NCBI GenBank assembly: GCA_030737835.1 | Contig: CM060850.1 | Location: 6,501,299-6,565,298, forward strand | Direction of reading: 5' to 3' | Source: Acorus gramineus | Taxonomy: Eukaryota > Streptophyta > Magnoliopsida > Acorales > Acoraceae | Length of the DNA: 64,000 bases | Notes under the pieces: model-generated | Seen by the model: the letters and a program-made list of their open reading frames with translations, nothing else | The model's database searches: none | What the model was told of the DNA's origin: nothing | Translations under genes and position numbers: made by a program | In this document: one piece after another, positions 23,570 to 36,267 of the stretch | Position numbering within the stretch: position 1 is the first letter of the stretch | Layout: each line of letters starts with the position of its first letter

Positions 23570-24889
23570 ATGTTGTGTTTTTTTCAGAGCTCTTCCCCGT
23601 ATCAGAAGAACTCGGCCGGGGCTCGTCAAATGTGGATCTCGTCTCATCCCCACTAATCCATTTGAGAATAAAATGGGCCTTTTTTGAATTAGAGCCCATT
23701 TGAGAATGACAAGGCTCTGCATGGGTTGGCCATAGACCTCTGGGCTAGAGTTTTGGATCGGCCCAGCCCATTGGGGTTGAGCCTGTATGGTTGTGGGCCT
23801 TGTGGGCTGATCCAAGACGTGAGACAGCTCCGATGTCTTCCAGGCACTTGAATCGCAGGGTCCTAGATATGTTGTTAAACATAATCCGAACCAAATCAGA
23901 CATGGATAACATCAGTATTATAAGTATCAAACTGTACAGTTTATGAATTGAACTGTACAGAAAGTGACATTTTTACCCAGCAATTGAATGTGTAATTCAA
24001 TACTGATAGTACTCAAGACTTACTGGATTCGAACTCTACTGAGCATTATTGATATTCCTTTCAACATGAAAATCTGAAGAGCTTTGTTATACTCCGACGT
24101 TTTTACAATTCTCATATACCTTGTTTATGCTCTACACTTATTGTAATGGGATACATACGCCTTTGAATATTTTTCACATTTCCTATAGATAATATTGTTC
24201 TATTTCATTTGAGTATGTATTCACATTTTGTAAAAGTCGTACCTTTTTAGATGAGGTATATAATTTTTTAAAAGATAAAAACATGGGCGGATTGTGTTGG
24301 AAAAACTTGGGTTTTGACAAATTTTGGGCTAAAACGAGTTTGGGTTCCAATAATTATTTTTAGTGGAAACCCATTGGATCGCGTTCCTCTCTTCGAGTAG
24401 ATGAACATAGTATATTTACATTCTCAAAACCAATTTTGGTGAATAAGAAATTAGATCCAAAGTTCTCTCAATAACACGATGAAAGTGTTTGGTGGTTGGG
24501 GAAGAATGAAATGCTATAGTCCCATATCGGTTGTTTGAAAATAATATTTATGATTTATAAGATAGACTCTTTGTTTTCTAGTGAATTGCTTTTGGTGGAC
24601 ACCTACGGTGGACCTTTTTAAATCTGAAAATTCCATCAAACATACATATGTAAAGTGAAAAAAAACTAGGCTATTGGATGGCCAATAATGGAACCACTAT
24701 ATATCATTCACATATGGAAGTTTGTTTTTTATCAATCTTCAAATGAAATTTATGATCTTATTTATCTTTCAGTTTAAGTTTATAAAAACAAAATAAGAAA
24801 AATCTAAATACATATTCTACTTATTTCAAATTATGTTCTTTGTAGTTAGAGGAATCAAACTATGTTCCATTCTTTACATTTAGTATGCG
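23570..24889. other. Intergenic sequence with transposon-like fragments
   Basis: No gene accepted. GGGCCTTTTTTGAATTAG and GGCCCAGCCCATTGGG phrases (23,670-23,800) look like old transposon text. The segment 23,905-24,020 (GTATCAAACTGTACAGTT) resembles 59,340-59,430 in the opposite orientation. A partial dispersed repeat lies at about 24,140-24,275. Confidence 0.4.
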
Positions 24890-24897
24890 GAAGTGGG

Positions 24898-26096
24898 CAG
24901 TGGCGGGAGCCACTGTAGGACCAGGGAGGCATGGGAACCCTGGATTTTTTTTATTTATTTATAAATTCTTTTAGTTTTTTTATGGGTCCTTTTAATTTTT
25001 TTTTTTTTTTTGTAGTTGATTGATTTAATTAGGGCCCATAGGTTATGGGCTCTACCTAAATATGAAATTCCCTAAACAGCAACAATCATCCATTGTTTAT
25101 CTAGATCATCCATGTATATAATGTGCTCTTACCCCTTCTTTTAATTAACTCTCTCCCCTCCACATAAAACAAAAGTTATTTTTTACTCTCATTTTTCATT
25201 TACCCATAAGCCTCCTTCTATCCATATCGCACAAATAGTCATGGTGGCACCATTCTCACTCCTCGGCGTCCCAACCTAGGCGTCCATCTTGAAAAAAATA
25301 AATTTTTGAATCTTTTTTTTTCTTTTTTATGTATCTCAACTATTCCTAATATCAATCCTCATCTCTAAAAAATCTGTAATTTTTACTTTTTGTATCATTA
25401 ACTGTTCTGCAATCGGGAATCTACAACATGTAATCCTCTCCTCTCCTTTATTAATATTTCAAAAATATAAAATTTTTTACTTTTACTTTATTGTCGTTGT
25501 TACTAATTTATTAAAAGTTTAAAATATTTGTGTAAATATATAAAATAATCAAATAATTCAATATTTTCATAATATGAAACCTCATCGAGGTTTTTTTTTT
25601 TTTTTGAAAAAGGTAAACTCATGCTACCAACCGATTTCATTTCTGAAAAGAGTTAGTACAGATCTGAATGGAGAGTGAGAGGATACAGAGAAACAAAAGG
25701 AAAAACAAATTTAGATATCGTGAATGATGAGAAGGTCCAGGGGACGAGGGGAGAGCGTGGTAGTGGATGGGATATCCACCACCCCCCCCCCCCCCTCCCC
25801 GCCCAACCCCCTTCCTCCGTGCGCGCGAGGGCTAAATTTAAAGGTATGTATTGCTTACTAGATTTACGTTTTGACATCTTTTTTTATGAATTATCAATAT
25901 GAAATATGACGTATTGTTTTAAAATATGATAATTATTTTTATAATTATTCAGTAATATGTTTTATATGAATGTTTTTATTTTATTTTATATATATTTTTA
26001 ATCTATGTTATTGAAAAATAAAACATAATGATTTTAAAAAATATTTATATAAATTACATTAGGCCCTCTTTTATAAAAATCATAGCTCCACCATTG
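24898..26096. mobile_element. Non-autonomous hAT element (CAGTGGCGGGAGC ends)
   Basis: The 1,199-bp element starts CAGTGGCGGGAGCCACTG and ends ATAGCTCCACCATTG. It is flanked by a perfect 8-bp target duplication GAAGTGGG (24,890-24,897 and 26,097-26,104). Ends of this kind occur in plant hAT elements of the Tip100 type; that subgroup call is from memory. Inside are a 14-C run at 25,782-25,795 and open frames at 25,653-25,902 running over the low-complexity C tract; none looks like transposase. Confidence 0.8.
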
Positions 26097-26104
26097 GAAG
26101 TGGG

Positions 26105-27090
26105 GATGGTTTGTTATCCCATGTACAACTCTAATATGTTATGTACCTCTGTCTTTTCTTTCGCATAATTCAGATTTGTATTTAGTATTCAACAATGAAA
26201 TCTCAATAGCAACATTTACATTTCTTTCGAGAAAACTCTAATATGTTTTTTATTTATTTATTTTTATGCGATGACCTTGAAACCTAGAGTGAATACTACA
26301 CAATGGTATATATATACAAGTTATTATGTGACTATAGCGTTCATACACAGTTTGTTTTGCAGCCCATACTACGGTTTCATATACTACGACAGTGCAGTAT
26401 ATATCATAATACGCTATCATAATGTATATTGTTCTATCATAATGTATGACACAAATTTTTATTTATTTTTTTAAAACGAAAAAATATACTATTGTATCTC
26501 AGTATATACTTCATTTCATATAACATGATTTAAAAAAAAAAACATGTATGGACTGCAATTGGGGCTAAGCCTATCAATGGAACAGATACGGATTAGATAG
26601 ACCCATATCCATATCTGTATCCCAACTATATATCCGAAAAAATGTGTATATGATGTCCAAAAGATATTTAAATTTAGTATTCGTACCTGATCCGAGAATC
26701 TAGATTCACATAATTATTCGAAAAATAAAAATAATATATCTAATATATGAAATATATAAAATATTTAATAATTACCTAATATAAAACATACATTTACAAA
26801 TTACATGGTTTAAAGTATAATAATAAATATAAAAAAAAACTCATGCTGGTCCTAAAAATACAAATATATTAATATAATAAATAATAATATAAAATAAATT
26901 TTAGATAAAGATATTTTTTCAGATATCATCGTATCCATATAAATATTTTGGATACGGATTTCAGGATAATTTTTTAAAACTTCACTGAATGTATCATTTT
27001 CCAATTAAATTAGGAACCGTAAATAAAAAACAAAGACCCACAGATCCAACTGTCCACATCCAATCCACAACAATCAAACAAACAATAAAG
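26105..27090. other. Intergenic sequence with old repeat
   Basis: About 26,565-26,965 has GGAACAGATACGGATTAG near one end and GGATACGGATTTCAGG near the other, with many TATCCATATC motifs, suggesting a decayed transposon with subterminal repeats. No gene. Confidence 0.35.
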
Positions 27091-27094
27091 AAAA

Positions 27095-28020
27095 TATAAA
27101 AGGGAGAGAGAGAGAGAGAGAGAGAGAGAAATGGAGGAAGGAAAGAAAGAAAGAAAGAAAGAAAGAAAATTAGGGTTCACGTAAAAGCCGGGTGCACCGA
27201 ATGAAAAAGCGGAGGTCTGTTAACATCAAAATCCATTCCCAACCACACATTATCTTCTCATGGTTTTGAGCACATCTCGCCCTCTCCACCTCCCTCTCTT
27301 TAGTTTCTACCAGGTCTCTCTCTCTCTCTCTCTCTCTGTTTTTTTTTATGTCTTCTCTCTCTTTCACAATATTTTTTTTTTTAATTTAAAGAGAAGTTGA
27401 AGATTGTTTTTCGAGAGCCATCAACGTGATCTACGTCAAGTTTGGTCTGGTAATTTTTTTAATTTATTATGATTTATACAATTATTAATGCACTGGATCT
27501 CATCTATTCATATGGTATTGTACGAGCACTAATATACTGGATCCCATCAAAACCTAAGGTTATTGTGTTGGTGTTTGTGTGGTTTTGTTGTTATATATGA
27601 GTAGATTTCTTGGTCATTCTTTTGTATTTCTTAGTGATGGGATGCTTAGAATTTTGGAACCCTAATCATGATTTACAGTTTTGTGTTTGTGTTTTTTTAG
27701 AGAAGTTGAAGATCATCTAGAGGTGTTCGTTCATCGCGATCCATGTCTCATTTTGTCTGGTAAATTTATTATCTTTATTTTTATTTTTCTGATTGATCAT
27801 ATCAATACAAATATACTGGATCCTATTAGAAATCCATATTAATTTTATTTCGTTTTGGTTTTATGTTTGAAGATTTGGACCCCTAATGTAGATCTACATA
27901 TTTTAAAGTCCTCGAGGGGAGGTCATTAATGTTTTGCAGAAACATGAATCAGAAGGGATGGTATTGGAGGAAAATTGTTGATGAAGTTCTTTGGGTGAGA
28001 ATATTTTAGGGATATAAATG
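27095..28020 (+). other. Transcript-like stretch with duplicated segment and tiny ORF
   Basis: (GA)n at about 27,102-27,129, GAAA repeats at 27,139-27,167 and a CT run at 27,314-27,338 resemble a plant 5' leader. A segment AGAGAAGTTGAAGAT..TTTGTCTGGTAA occurs twice, near 27,390 and 27,700, each ending in a possible splice donor. A splice-acceptor-like TTTTGCAG precedes an ATG at 27,944 that opens a 21-residue frame (27,944-28,009; begins MNQKGWYWRK). I do not recognise the peptide. It may be a lineage-specific transcript, leader of a lost gene, or chance. Confidence 0.3.
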
Positions 28021-28451
28021 GGTCATATTTGTTAAAGAAGAATGAAAGAAAAGATAAAAAAAAAAAGTGATGTAATCGAGTTTTTTATGTACATTAAATG
28101 TCAATGGCATATATATGAATGAATTAATGTACCTCTTGTTAAATGAGTTTATTTCCCCTAAAAAAGGACTCACTTAATAAACATCATTTGAAATGATCAA
28201 ACTTTGATGCAATTTTAAAGGTAAAAATGGTCAATTAATTGTCTTAGAACAATGTTAGGTAAATTCACCTGTACTTCACATCTGTGATTTGTTGTGTTGC
28301 AATTCTATAATTTAAATGTTAGGTCATTGGTACTTAATGTGTACAAATACCATGTCGATTTTGACATACTTCATAAAATATTTACAGTCCCACGTGCAAA
28401 GCTTATTGATTTTTAATTGATTGTGTATATATATATATATATATATATATG

Positions 28452-28588
28452 AGCACCCATAATAATATATATTTCAATAAGAAGTATAAATCAGACTATT
28501 GGAACATACTTCTTATTTAAATAAATATCAGACTGTTGAAATATATATCTAAATACTTCTTATTGAAATATATATTATCATGGGAGCT
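28452..28588. mobile_element. Small foldback element
   Basis: The left arm (AGCACCCATAATAATATATA, continuing to AAGAAGTA at about 28,485) is matched in inverted form by the right arm starting TACTTCTTATTG at 28,554 and ending CATGGGAGCT. An inner inverted ATCAGACTATTGGAA block is also present. It could fold into a long hairpin. Confidence 0.65.
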
Positions 28589-28599
28589 AATATATATAA

Positions 28600-29127
28600 A
28601 TAAACCTAACAGATCAGACTAAAAAACTGGGAACCCAAAGTCAGTATAATTTATCTGTCAATCTTGTTTGCCTGCTTAGTATATTTTTCCTATGTACAAA
28701 TATACAATCAATTTAATGTTAGCTAATTGACATCATTGAACATGAAAAATTTTCTGGATGATCATGAAATTTATTTATCTACAATTTGACAAACCCATCT
28801 AAAAAGGAAAACCATAGGAGCCCACATAGGCCTAAAGAAGCATAAAGTGTCTCTAGGACAAGAATAATTGCCCCTCCATGTAAGAAGGTCTAACTAACAA
28901 ATGTTTTGTGTTTCTGTTTATTTTTCTCTACCATAGAACTATCACATTGCAACAAAATCAAGATTTTGGATTGATTGGACTTTTCATGAAGAAAACTAAG
29001 AATGGAGAAATATATATATAGTAGTTGGAAAAGAAACATATGAACATTTAGGTGAGTGTTTTATGTAATGTTTCCCCATTTGAGGGATGGGATCTTCCAT
29101 GTATTAACCAATAAAAAAATAAAAATG
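28600..29127. other. A+T-rich intergenic sequence
   Basis: No gene, repeat or RNA was recognised. Confidence 0.45.
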
Positions 29128-29395
29128 TTAGATTCAGTCATTTTTATGAATCAATAAAAACTCATACCACACGTGTTAATATTCTTTTTAAAATAGTAAA
29201 CACTATCTAATGAGATATATGTTTTGATAAAAAATGTATATTGCTCTATTTCAAGTTGAATGAACTCATTTTTAATAAATGTAAGAAAATATTTAATGAG
29301 GTATATACATCGTCTAACGAGATATATGCTTCACTGGTCAGATTTATACCGGGGTATATAAGACTATGTTTTGAACTGTAAAAATAATTGAACGT
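29128..29395 (+). repeat. Dispersed repeat, copy B
   Basis: Shares GATATATGTTTTGATAAAAAATG, AAGTTGAATGAACTCATTTTT and CGAGATATATGCTTCACTG with 46,480-46,690 and with the right arm of the palindrome at 56,630-56,905. Confidence 0.6.
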
Positions 29396-29887
29396 AATAG
29401 TGCCCCAAAAACAAAAAAACTACAGCATAGGCAGTACAAAATTGTTTTATTTGTGTACTGTAAGGTAGCTTTTTACCACTAATGTGACAATTTATCATTG
29501 GTTGACAAAATGTTCCCCTGTAAACTGGTATTCCCATTTGATAAACATTTTTTTCGCTTTTGAAATCAGATACCCAATAATCATACTTTGTTACTTTCCA
29601 AGGAGTCTTTTTTTTTTATTTAGTTGTGTACACTAAAAAATTGTGATCATTTGGAATCATTTGAATCGGATAAGGATTTAGTTGTATCAAAACGTTTTAA
29701 ATTCAGTACAATCTAATAAAAGGAAAGGAACAAACACAAGGCAAGACAATCAAGAGAATCAAAAGAGAGTGAAGAACAATGAATTCAAAGAATCCTCTTT
29801 TAACACTTAACACCACACAATCTCCTCAAAAACACATATATCAATTCATTCATCTCTTCATGTCAAATACCAGACCACTCAGAAACA

Positions 29888-30208
29888 ATGGAAGAAGAGA
29901 CCAAGACATCCCCAAAGAATTCCCTTCCGGGCACCCCCCGGAAGCTCTCAATCCCCGACAGCCCCCTCGCCTGCGATAAGAGGCCTCCACCGCTCGAGAT
30001 TGTGTCCCCATCTTCGTCGAATGCAAGGCCTGCAACGCTCCAAAAGCAAATGAGTGTGAGGAACTGCCTGTGCTCCCCCACCACCCACGTTGGCTCGTTC
30101 CGGTGCCGCTACCACAGGTCCTCCTCCCTCAGTCGAGGCAACAACGGCTCGATCGGGAACCTCTCGGAGTTGTCCGAGAAGTCTCCCTCCGTCGTTGGAG
30201 GCCTTTGA
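29888..30208 (+). CDS. Plant serine-rich small protein (CLCSPTTHxGSFRC family)
   Basis: Intronless 106-residue protein. The diagnostic block is RNCLCSPTTHVGSFRCRYHR (residues 58-77), with C60, C62, H67, C73 and H76 in the pattern shared by plant proteins annotated as serine-rich protein-related. The N-terminal half is rich in Ser and Pro (TPRKLSIPDSP, PPPLEIVSPSSS) and the C-terminus has the Ser-rich SSSLSRGNNG..SELSEKS. No signal peptide or membrane segment is visible. The biochemical role of the family is, to my knowledge, unknown; the Cys/His block suggests metal binding, which is inference. I chose the ATG at 29,888 because it follows a purine-rich leader and gives the family's usual short N-terminus. 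An upstream ATG at 29,779 is in another frame and could act as a uORF. G+C rises sharply here compared with the flanks. Confidence 0.75.
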   Translation: MEEETKTSPKNSLPGTPRKLSIPDSPLACDKRPPPLEIVSPSSSNARPATLQKQMSVRNCLCSPTTHVGSFRCRYHRSSSLSRGNNGSIGNLSELSEKSPSVVGGL

Positions 30209-31018
30209 AACGATCGAATCGAGTATCGCCCATTGTAAACCTTCCTTTGTTGATTTTCTTTCTTTCTTATAGGTAAGCAGTGGGATTTGAATACAGGATT
30301 TCATGGTTGCAGATTTTGTTGTCGACCATTGAGTTATCTGTTCAATCCCTCGTTGCCCTTTTTATTTAATGTGAGAGGAACATCTATATCAATATGACTA
30401 TGGTTGTGTAGGGTTTTAATTTTGAGTTTTGAAAGGATATTAGGGTTTGTTCTCTCATCAAACCTATTGCATGTACAGTGATTTTTTTATTTTTATTGGC
30501 TTTGGTGGGATAAGTTTAGTGTATTTGTTCAATCAAACGATGTTGTCACGGTTGTTAAGATTGAACAACACGAAGTTTCATGTCACCACTTACATGACAA
30601 GTTGTGATCAAGAAAAGATAAAGATGAAAACAACATACCACCAGTGGGAAAACATGACAAAGATGATACAAACCTTACATCCAGTGATGGCACGTTCGGA
30701 TGGTTTTGACATGATGATATGAAAACTCAATATAATCAATATAGAAAAATTAAATTATTAAATAAAAAATCATCACCAACAGTCTTTAAATATAAAATAT
30801 TCCATCAATGTTCATCTTTACAAGACAACTGAGTCGGAGCACTTTTTATATTTGTGTAACTGATTACAAACAAGAATAATGTTAGGAGAGTTCTAGGATA
30901 GTTTGTATGTGTTTTGATTTTTCAAAAATAATAAATCTTTTCTATATATTTTTATAAAAAATATATGTTGTTCATTACGAACTGAATGGGCTTATTTTTA
31001 GTCGATATTAAAAAAAAA
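30209..31018. other. 3' flank of the serine-rich gene and intergenic DNA
   Basis: Probably 3' UTR at first. GCAGTGGGATTTGAATACAG and TCGACCATTGAGTTATC (about 30,279-30,345) look like a transposon or SINE fragment. A partial dispersed repeat lies at about 30,895-31,010 and is cut by the next element. Confidence 0.35.
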
Positions 31019-31296
31019 GGGTTTTGTATTTTTTAGTCCCCGTAAACTATATGATTTAGTGATAATCTCTCGCTTTTTCATATTTCAGTTTAAGTCCCTA
31101 GATTTAAATGGTATGTTTCTTATTAGTCCCTGAAACGGACCTATCCCTAAATTATTTGATTTTCTTTTTAGTCCCTGAGTAGGAGAAACTAAAAAAAATA
31201 TGTTCTTTAAATCTGAGGACTTAAACCGAAATATGAAGAAGTGATAGATCAATCACTAAATCATATAGTTTATAAGAACTTAAAAATAAAAATCCC
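31019..31296. mobile_element. Mutator-like foldback MITE, copy 2
   Basis: Same family as 7,512-7,786, with ends GGGTTTTGTATTTTTTAGTC and ACTTAAAAATAAAAATCCC. The flanking 9-mers TAAAAAAAA and TATAAAAAA differ at one position, consistent with an older insertion into an A-rich target. Confidence 0.75.
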
Positions 31297-32990
31297 TATA
31301 AAAAAAATTAATAAGAAATATATCTCATATAAAGAGATATATATCTTGTTGCATGGCTATGAAAGTAGATATGTGAACTGTCCCTGCAATAACACTTTTT
31401 AAACAATGAACAACTTCATAACCTGTGTCAATAACATAGATTAAAGTTATATTGCAATTTCGACCTGTAGCACTTACACACAAATCTATCATTACAGATT
31501 TGAGGATCAGCTTTTGGCATCCACCATCCACCACCAAGGGGTGGCCGTACAACATGATGGACATGTCCACCGCAACTTGTAGTTCAAGCAAGTTTTGCAA
31601 GTGGTTTCACTGAAGGAATGTCTCTTAAGGTCCCCCCCATCAAACAGTGTATGGGAAGGGAAAAACCATATTATGGCAATTTATGTTGTGCTTTCTTATA
31701 TGGTAGTTTTAAGTCAATCAAACACTCAAAAACTTATAATTATAGTCACGAAAGTTTGAAAAAAATCTCTGATTGGATACATCCCATATACCCATTTGTT
31801 CATTAATGGGATCTGGATATTCATTTAGTTCGAATGGTTTACCATCACAATAAATAGTGACAAACCTGTATGATTCACAAATATCCACTTATCCTACCAA
31901 ACATGACATTTGATATGTATTTTTCATACATGAACTTCGTCATCATGGCAACAATTTGTAGTGCCATTCTCTCGGGACCACTTAAGTCTTTATAAAGATC
32001 AACAAAAAAACAACTTTGATTTTTTTTTTCTCTATAAGATTCTTATTACATGGTCTGTGTTCAAGATGCATAGGATCTCTTTTGAGGGTGCTTCAAATGT
32101 TCCAATGGTGAGGGAGCCAATGGTGCTACATTGATGGCTCAGCAAGGATTCCACATGATTGCCAAATGAGACCGGACATGCATCTTCTTCAATGCATAAT
32201 TTTAGGCTTTGTTGTCTCTGGATTTTTTTTTTTTTTTTTTAAGAATGGCTGTACATGGCGGTCCCCACCTCCCACTGTTGCATCTGTGCACTCATAAACA
32301 TCTTTTCATGATGCCAGGAGTTCATATACTGGGGTTCATATAGAACGTATTTCATTACCTCCCCCACCTTTTTTAAAGAGGTGGATCAAATCCTAGAAAT
32401 ATTATTCTTCAAAAAAAAAAAAAAAAACAGTTTTGTTACACTTATCTTTGTGTTATGAAATGTTTTACATTCTAACAGAAGATGGCATACGTACAGTGAT
32501 CTGTTGTAAGTGTAGTTTGATATTTTGTACCTCGAATTCTTTAATCTTATTTTTTTTGTTATGACTAAGGCTTTGTTTGAAAATATCTTTAGAAATTAGT
32601 TTTTTTTTTAAGTTTAGTTTAAAATTGAGTTTGCAGGAAACTGTTTTTCTACATACTTATTTGTAAAAATGTGCCTGCAGCTTTTAGTTAAGCTGCATTT
32701 TTTTTTATATTTAAAAACGGATTTGAAAAAATTAAATTCTTACAAACTCATGATCTTTTCAAACCTACATTCAAATGTCCTCTGAAGAGATTATAAGAAA
32801 TGGTTTGGTGTGGTGGATTTATCAAAAAGGAACATTGGTGACAGAGAGGCTAACAGATTTTGTATGTTAATTACATGATATAGGTTAATAAATTTCTTCT
32901 TTCTTTGGTGAACGAATAAATTGTTGAAGTATGTACTCGTAAAAACATGTTTTATTGTGTGGATTTGTTTTCATAAATGATTTGCATATG
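31297..32990. other. Intergenic sequence, no gene recognised
   Basis: A minus-strand frame (31,325-31,600) and a plus-strand frame (31,618-31,806) show no recognisable domain. About 32,567-32,760 looks like a degenerate MITE (GGCTTTGTTTGAAAATATC). Poly-T and poly-A runs occur at 32,222 and 32,410. Confidence 0.4.
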
Positions 32991-32994
32991 CAAA

Positions 32995-34300
32995 TTAATA
33001 TTTTTTTAAAAATAACTCCATAAAAAAAAAAAATTTATTTTTACCCCTAGGACTAGTTTATTTGCCAAATTAGTTTTGAGACTGTTTTGACCCCAGTTAA
33101 CGCGCCACGTGAGCACACTGACCGCTCTAAATATTGTCACCGCGAAGACGTGATTGCAAATCATATCTCCACCGTTTCACCCCCGCACGCACGCTGACCC
33201 GCGCTGCGCGCGCTAGGACATGCATGTCTCCCCCATGCATGTCAAGGCGCACAGGGGGATGATTAATTTTTTTATTATTATTTTTAAAATTTAATTTTTA
33301 TAAAATTAATCAAAGTTATACAATATAAAGAAAGTAATAATAATCAATTATTTATAAAATTGAATTTTTCAAAATAATATTTTATTAGAGATCATTTAAG
33401 AATGATAAAGTCTAACTTTGATTTAAAATTAAAATCAAATTTAAATTTTAAAATTCCAATAAAATTTAACATTTAAAATACAGATAATATTTAAAATTTA
33501 ATTTTGTAAAATAACAATTTATAAAACAAAATTAACAAGAGGAAATAACCATTTATAAAATTTAAATTTATAACACAACCATTTATATAAAAACAAAAAA
33601 TAAGATGAAACAATAATATTTAAAATTTAATTTTGTAAAACAACCATTTATATATATTTGCATGTGATTTTTTTGATAAATGATTGATTTCTAAAATTAG
33701 ATTTTAAATATTATCTAAATTTTAAATCTGATTCGAATAATAAAATTTATGCTTGATTTTAATTTTAAATCAAAGTTAAGTCTTATCTTTCCTAGATTAT
33801 CTCTAACCAGATATTAATTTGAAAGAGAGGAAAAAAATTATGATGAGTATTATTTGTATTTAGGAATGGATCATTTTCTCTTTTTTTTTCATCCTTGTTA
33901 ACCTATTCGATCATTTTATTATTTTTTTTAACACCTCGTGGGATCTATTTATCTCATCTCCATAAATAATTTGTTGAATTAAAAGTGTAAATAGTCATGT
34001 TAAAAAAAAAAACAAAAAAAATTAATCAACCCCTTCACGCACGCAGACCCGGGCCGCGCACGCGAGGGGACTTGCACGTCTCCCCCACAGGGGGAGACAT
34101 GCACCCCCGCGCGGGCGAGGTGAAGCGGCAGAGGCGTGATTTTCTCCGTCGTGGCAATGAGTGGACCTGTCAGTGTACCATGTGGGCGCGTTGATTTGGT
34201 CAAAACAGTCTGTCAGTTTTACAAATAAACTAATCCTGGGGTTAAAAGTGAAATTCATTTTTTTTCAATAAGTTGTTTTCAAAAAAAAATATGAACCCCT
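32995..34300. mobile_element. Large foldback element with GC-rich subterminal arms
   Basis: The left arm includes CCCTAGGACTAGTTTATTTG (about 33,045) and GTTTTGACCCCAGTTAACGC; the right arm has the inverted GCGTTGATTTGGTCAAAAC and CAAATAAACTAATCCTGGGG (about 34,220). Arms of roughly 200-250 bp enclose a very A/T-rich centre of about 750 bp. The inner arm portions are strikingly GC-rich (CGCACGCACGCTGACCCGCG on the left, ACGCACGCAGACCCGGGCCG on the right). Exact ends and target duplication could not be fixed because outer text is poly-A/poly-T. Open frames at 33,997-34,258 are by-products of the GC-rich arm. Confidence 0.7.
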
Positions 34301-35429
34301 TTCATTTTTTATTTTTTTGATCAAGTAGAATTTGCTATCACATATTGAACCTCTTTTATATATGGTTTATGCTTTTGTAAATTATTACGTATAATAAAAG
34401 TATTTGGTAGATTAAGTATGAGCCAACTATATAATCATCATGTTTCTCAAAGAAAAGGAAAAAAAATTATCTGAAGACTTTATCTTAGGAGAACTAGTCT
34501 TTCCAGCGATGTGCGTGTAAATAAAAAAAATATTTAAAAAAAACTCCTCACAACCAATACCCTCAAAATTTTCAATCTATTAATATGTGATATAATATAT
34601 CATGTTATATATATATAAATGATATAATAAATTTTTTTAATAATTATTAAATAAATCATTTTTAAAATTTAAAATGAAATATAAAAGAGATATATTATCA
34701 TTAAAAATGAGTTTTTTGCATATATGCCCCTCCACCAACCTTATATTGTAAAAATACCTTATTTGAAACTCTAAAACCAACAATATCGCTCGAATAGATA
34801 AAGAAAATAGCTTTTATGTACAATTTAAATCCTTCAGAATTAAAGGTACATTTTTATCCTTTAATATAAAATCAAATAAGAATCAAATTGAAAAATGAAA
34901 ATTGAAAAAGATAGATTTGATGAATATTTCTTCTTATCCACTAAAATATTAAAATATATATTTTCTATTTTTATCATTTAATATAAAATCATACATCATA
35001 AATAAATAAATAAGGGTAATATTAGAAAACAAAAATGTTACACACACCCAAAGCAACATGAAAATTTAAACACTTTTTATCAGTATAATAGATAGATATG
35101 TTTAGCTAGCATAACTTGTTATATGTGAAATATTATCTTGCTCGAAAGGTTATGGACCAGAAATAGACTACAAGAATGAGATGTTGAATAGTTAGTATAC
35201 ACTATTAAATCATGAATTCATCTGATTGTATCACTTGGTGCCTTCAAATCCATCCCAATTAATAACCACAACATGTCACACATGCATCTCAATTAATTGA
35301 TCAGCATTACTACTATTTATGTTGATCTCCAAAAGGTACTACTACTCTACCAGTATAAAATCCAGTAATTAAAAATGAAAGATGAACAACACTGTATAGC
35401 AAGCAAGACCATGGTGTGCTTGTGTGAGG
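34301..35429. other. A+T-rich intergenic sequence
   Basis: No gene was recognised. It is mostly A/T-rich text with short TATA-like runs. Confidence 0.45.
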
Positions 35430-35720
35430 TAGATGACACCAAGAGATGATTCGATGGGAGCAGACATGAATGATTCCTGTGCGCGCACTCGAGACAACCT
35501 CGACCAAGAAACCAACCTACCTTTGTCGAGACTGGCATCGAAAAACCGACAAAACAAAATCCGGTGGGCCAACGGGGGCCTACACCGATCGGGTGGCCGG
35601 AGAGTTTCTGCGAGCCACATCGGCCGACAAGAGAATCAAGATGAGAAGGACAATGGGAGGGGTGGGGAGGAGGCAAGAGAATATATCAATTACCAATACC
35701 ACACTTCATAGACTTTAGTG
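35430..35720. other. Unidentified GC-richer island
   Basis: Base composition shifts to near-balanced, with CG dinucleotides, and overlapping frames are open on both strands (plus 35,433-35,711 and 35,470-35,718; minus 35,347-35,676). None shows a known domain. It may be a decayed gene fragment or an upstream regulatory region of the NPH3 gene 4 kb away. Confidence 0.3.
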
Positions 35721-36032
35721 GGATGGAAACAAACCATAAAAATTTTAGTGTGGGGACCTCTCTAAGCTCTCAGCTCCCTCACCCACTTCATATGCTTTTT
35801 CAATCATAGAGCACCATTTTGGAAAGTGTTTTGAGAGAATAGAGGGCTACTCCACCACCCTTTATTTCTCTCTCTGTCTCTTTCAAGGACTTTGTTCTTC
35901 ATCTTTAACATGTTTTTTTATTTTTTGTTCTTCCAGAACAAATAATAGTATTACTCTAGGTTTGTCTCCTTGCAGGTTCTGAATTAAGATCTCTCCAGTT
36001 TATTAGTTGTATAGTTTTTGTGATTAATTCTA

Positions 36033-36267
36033 AAGTTTTTTATTTTTAAGTCCCCATAAATTGTATGATTTAATGATCCATCCCCCACTTCTTTCTATTT
36101 TGATTTAAGTCTCCAGATTTAAAAGATATATTCATTTAGAGATAGGTCCATCCCAGGGACTAATAAGAAACATATCTTTTAAATCTAGAGACTTAAACTG
36201 AAATATGAAGAAGTGAAGGATTGATCACTAAATCACATAGTTTACAAAGATTAAAAAATAAAAACCC
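36033..36267. mobile_element. Mutator-like foldback MITE, copy 3
   Basis: A 235-bp family member with ends AAGTTTTTTATTTTTAAGTC and the inverse ending AAAAATAAAAACCC. Flanking 9-mers TTAATTCTA (36,024-36,032) and TTAATTCCA (36,268-36,276) differ at one base. It lies about 300 bp upstream of the presumed NPH3 leader and may have altered its promoter. Confidence 0.75.

Noticed and set aside
25653..25902. Proline/glycine-rich ORFs on both strands.
   Set aside because: They are produced by a C homopolymer within a hAT element.
33997..34258. Open frames on both strands in GC-rich DNA.
   Set aside because: They lie inside an inverted transposon arm and have no protein similarity that I can recognise.
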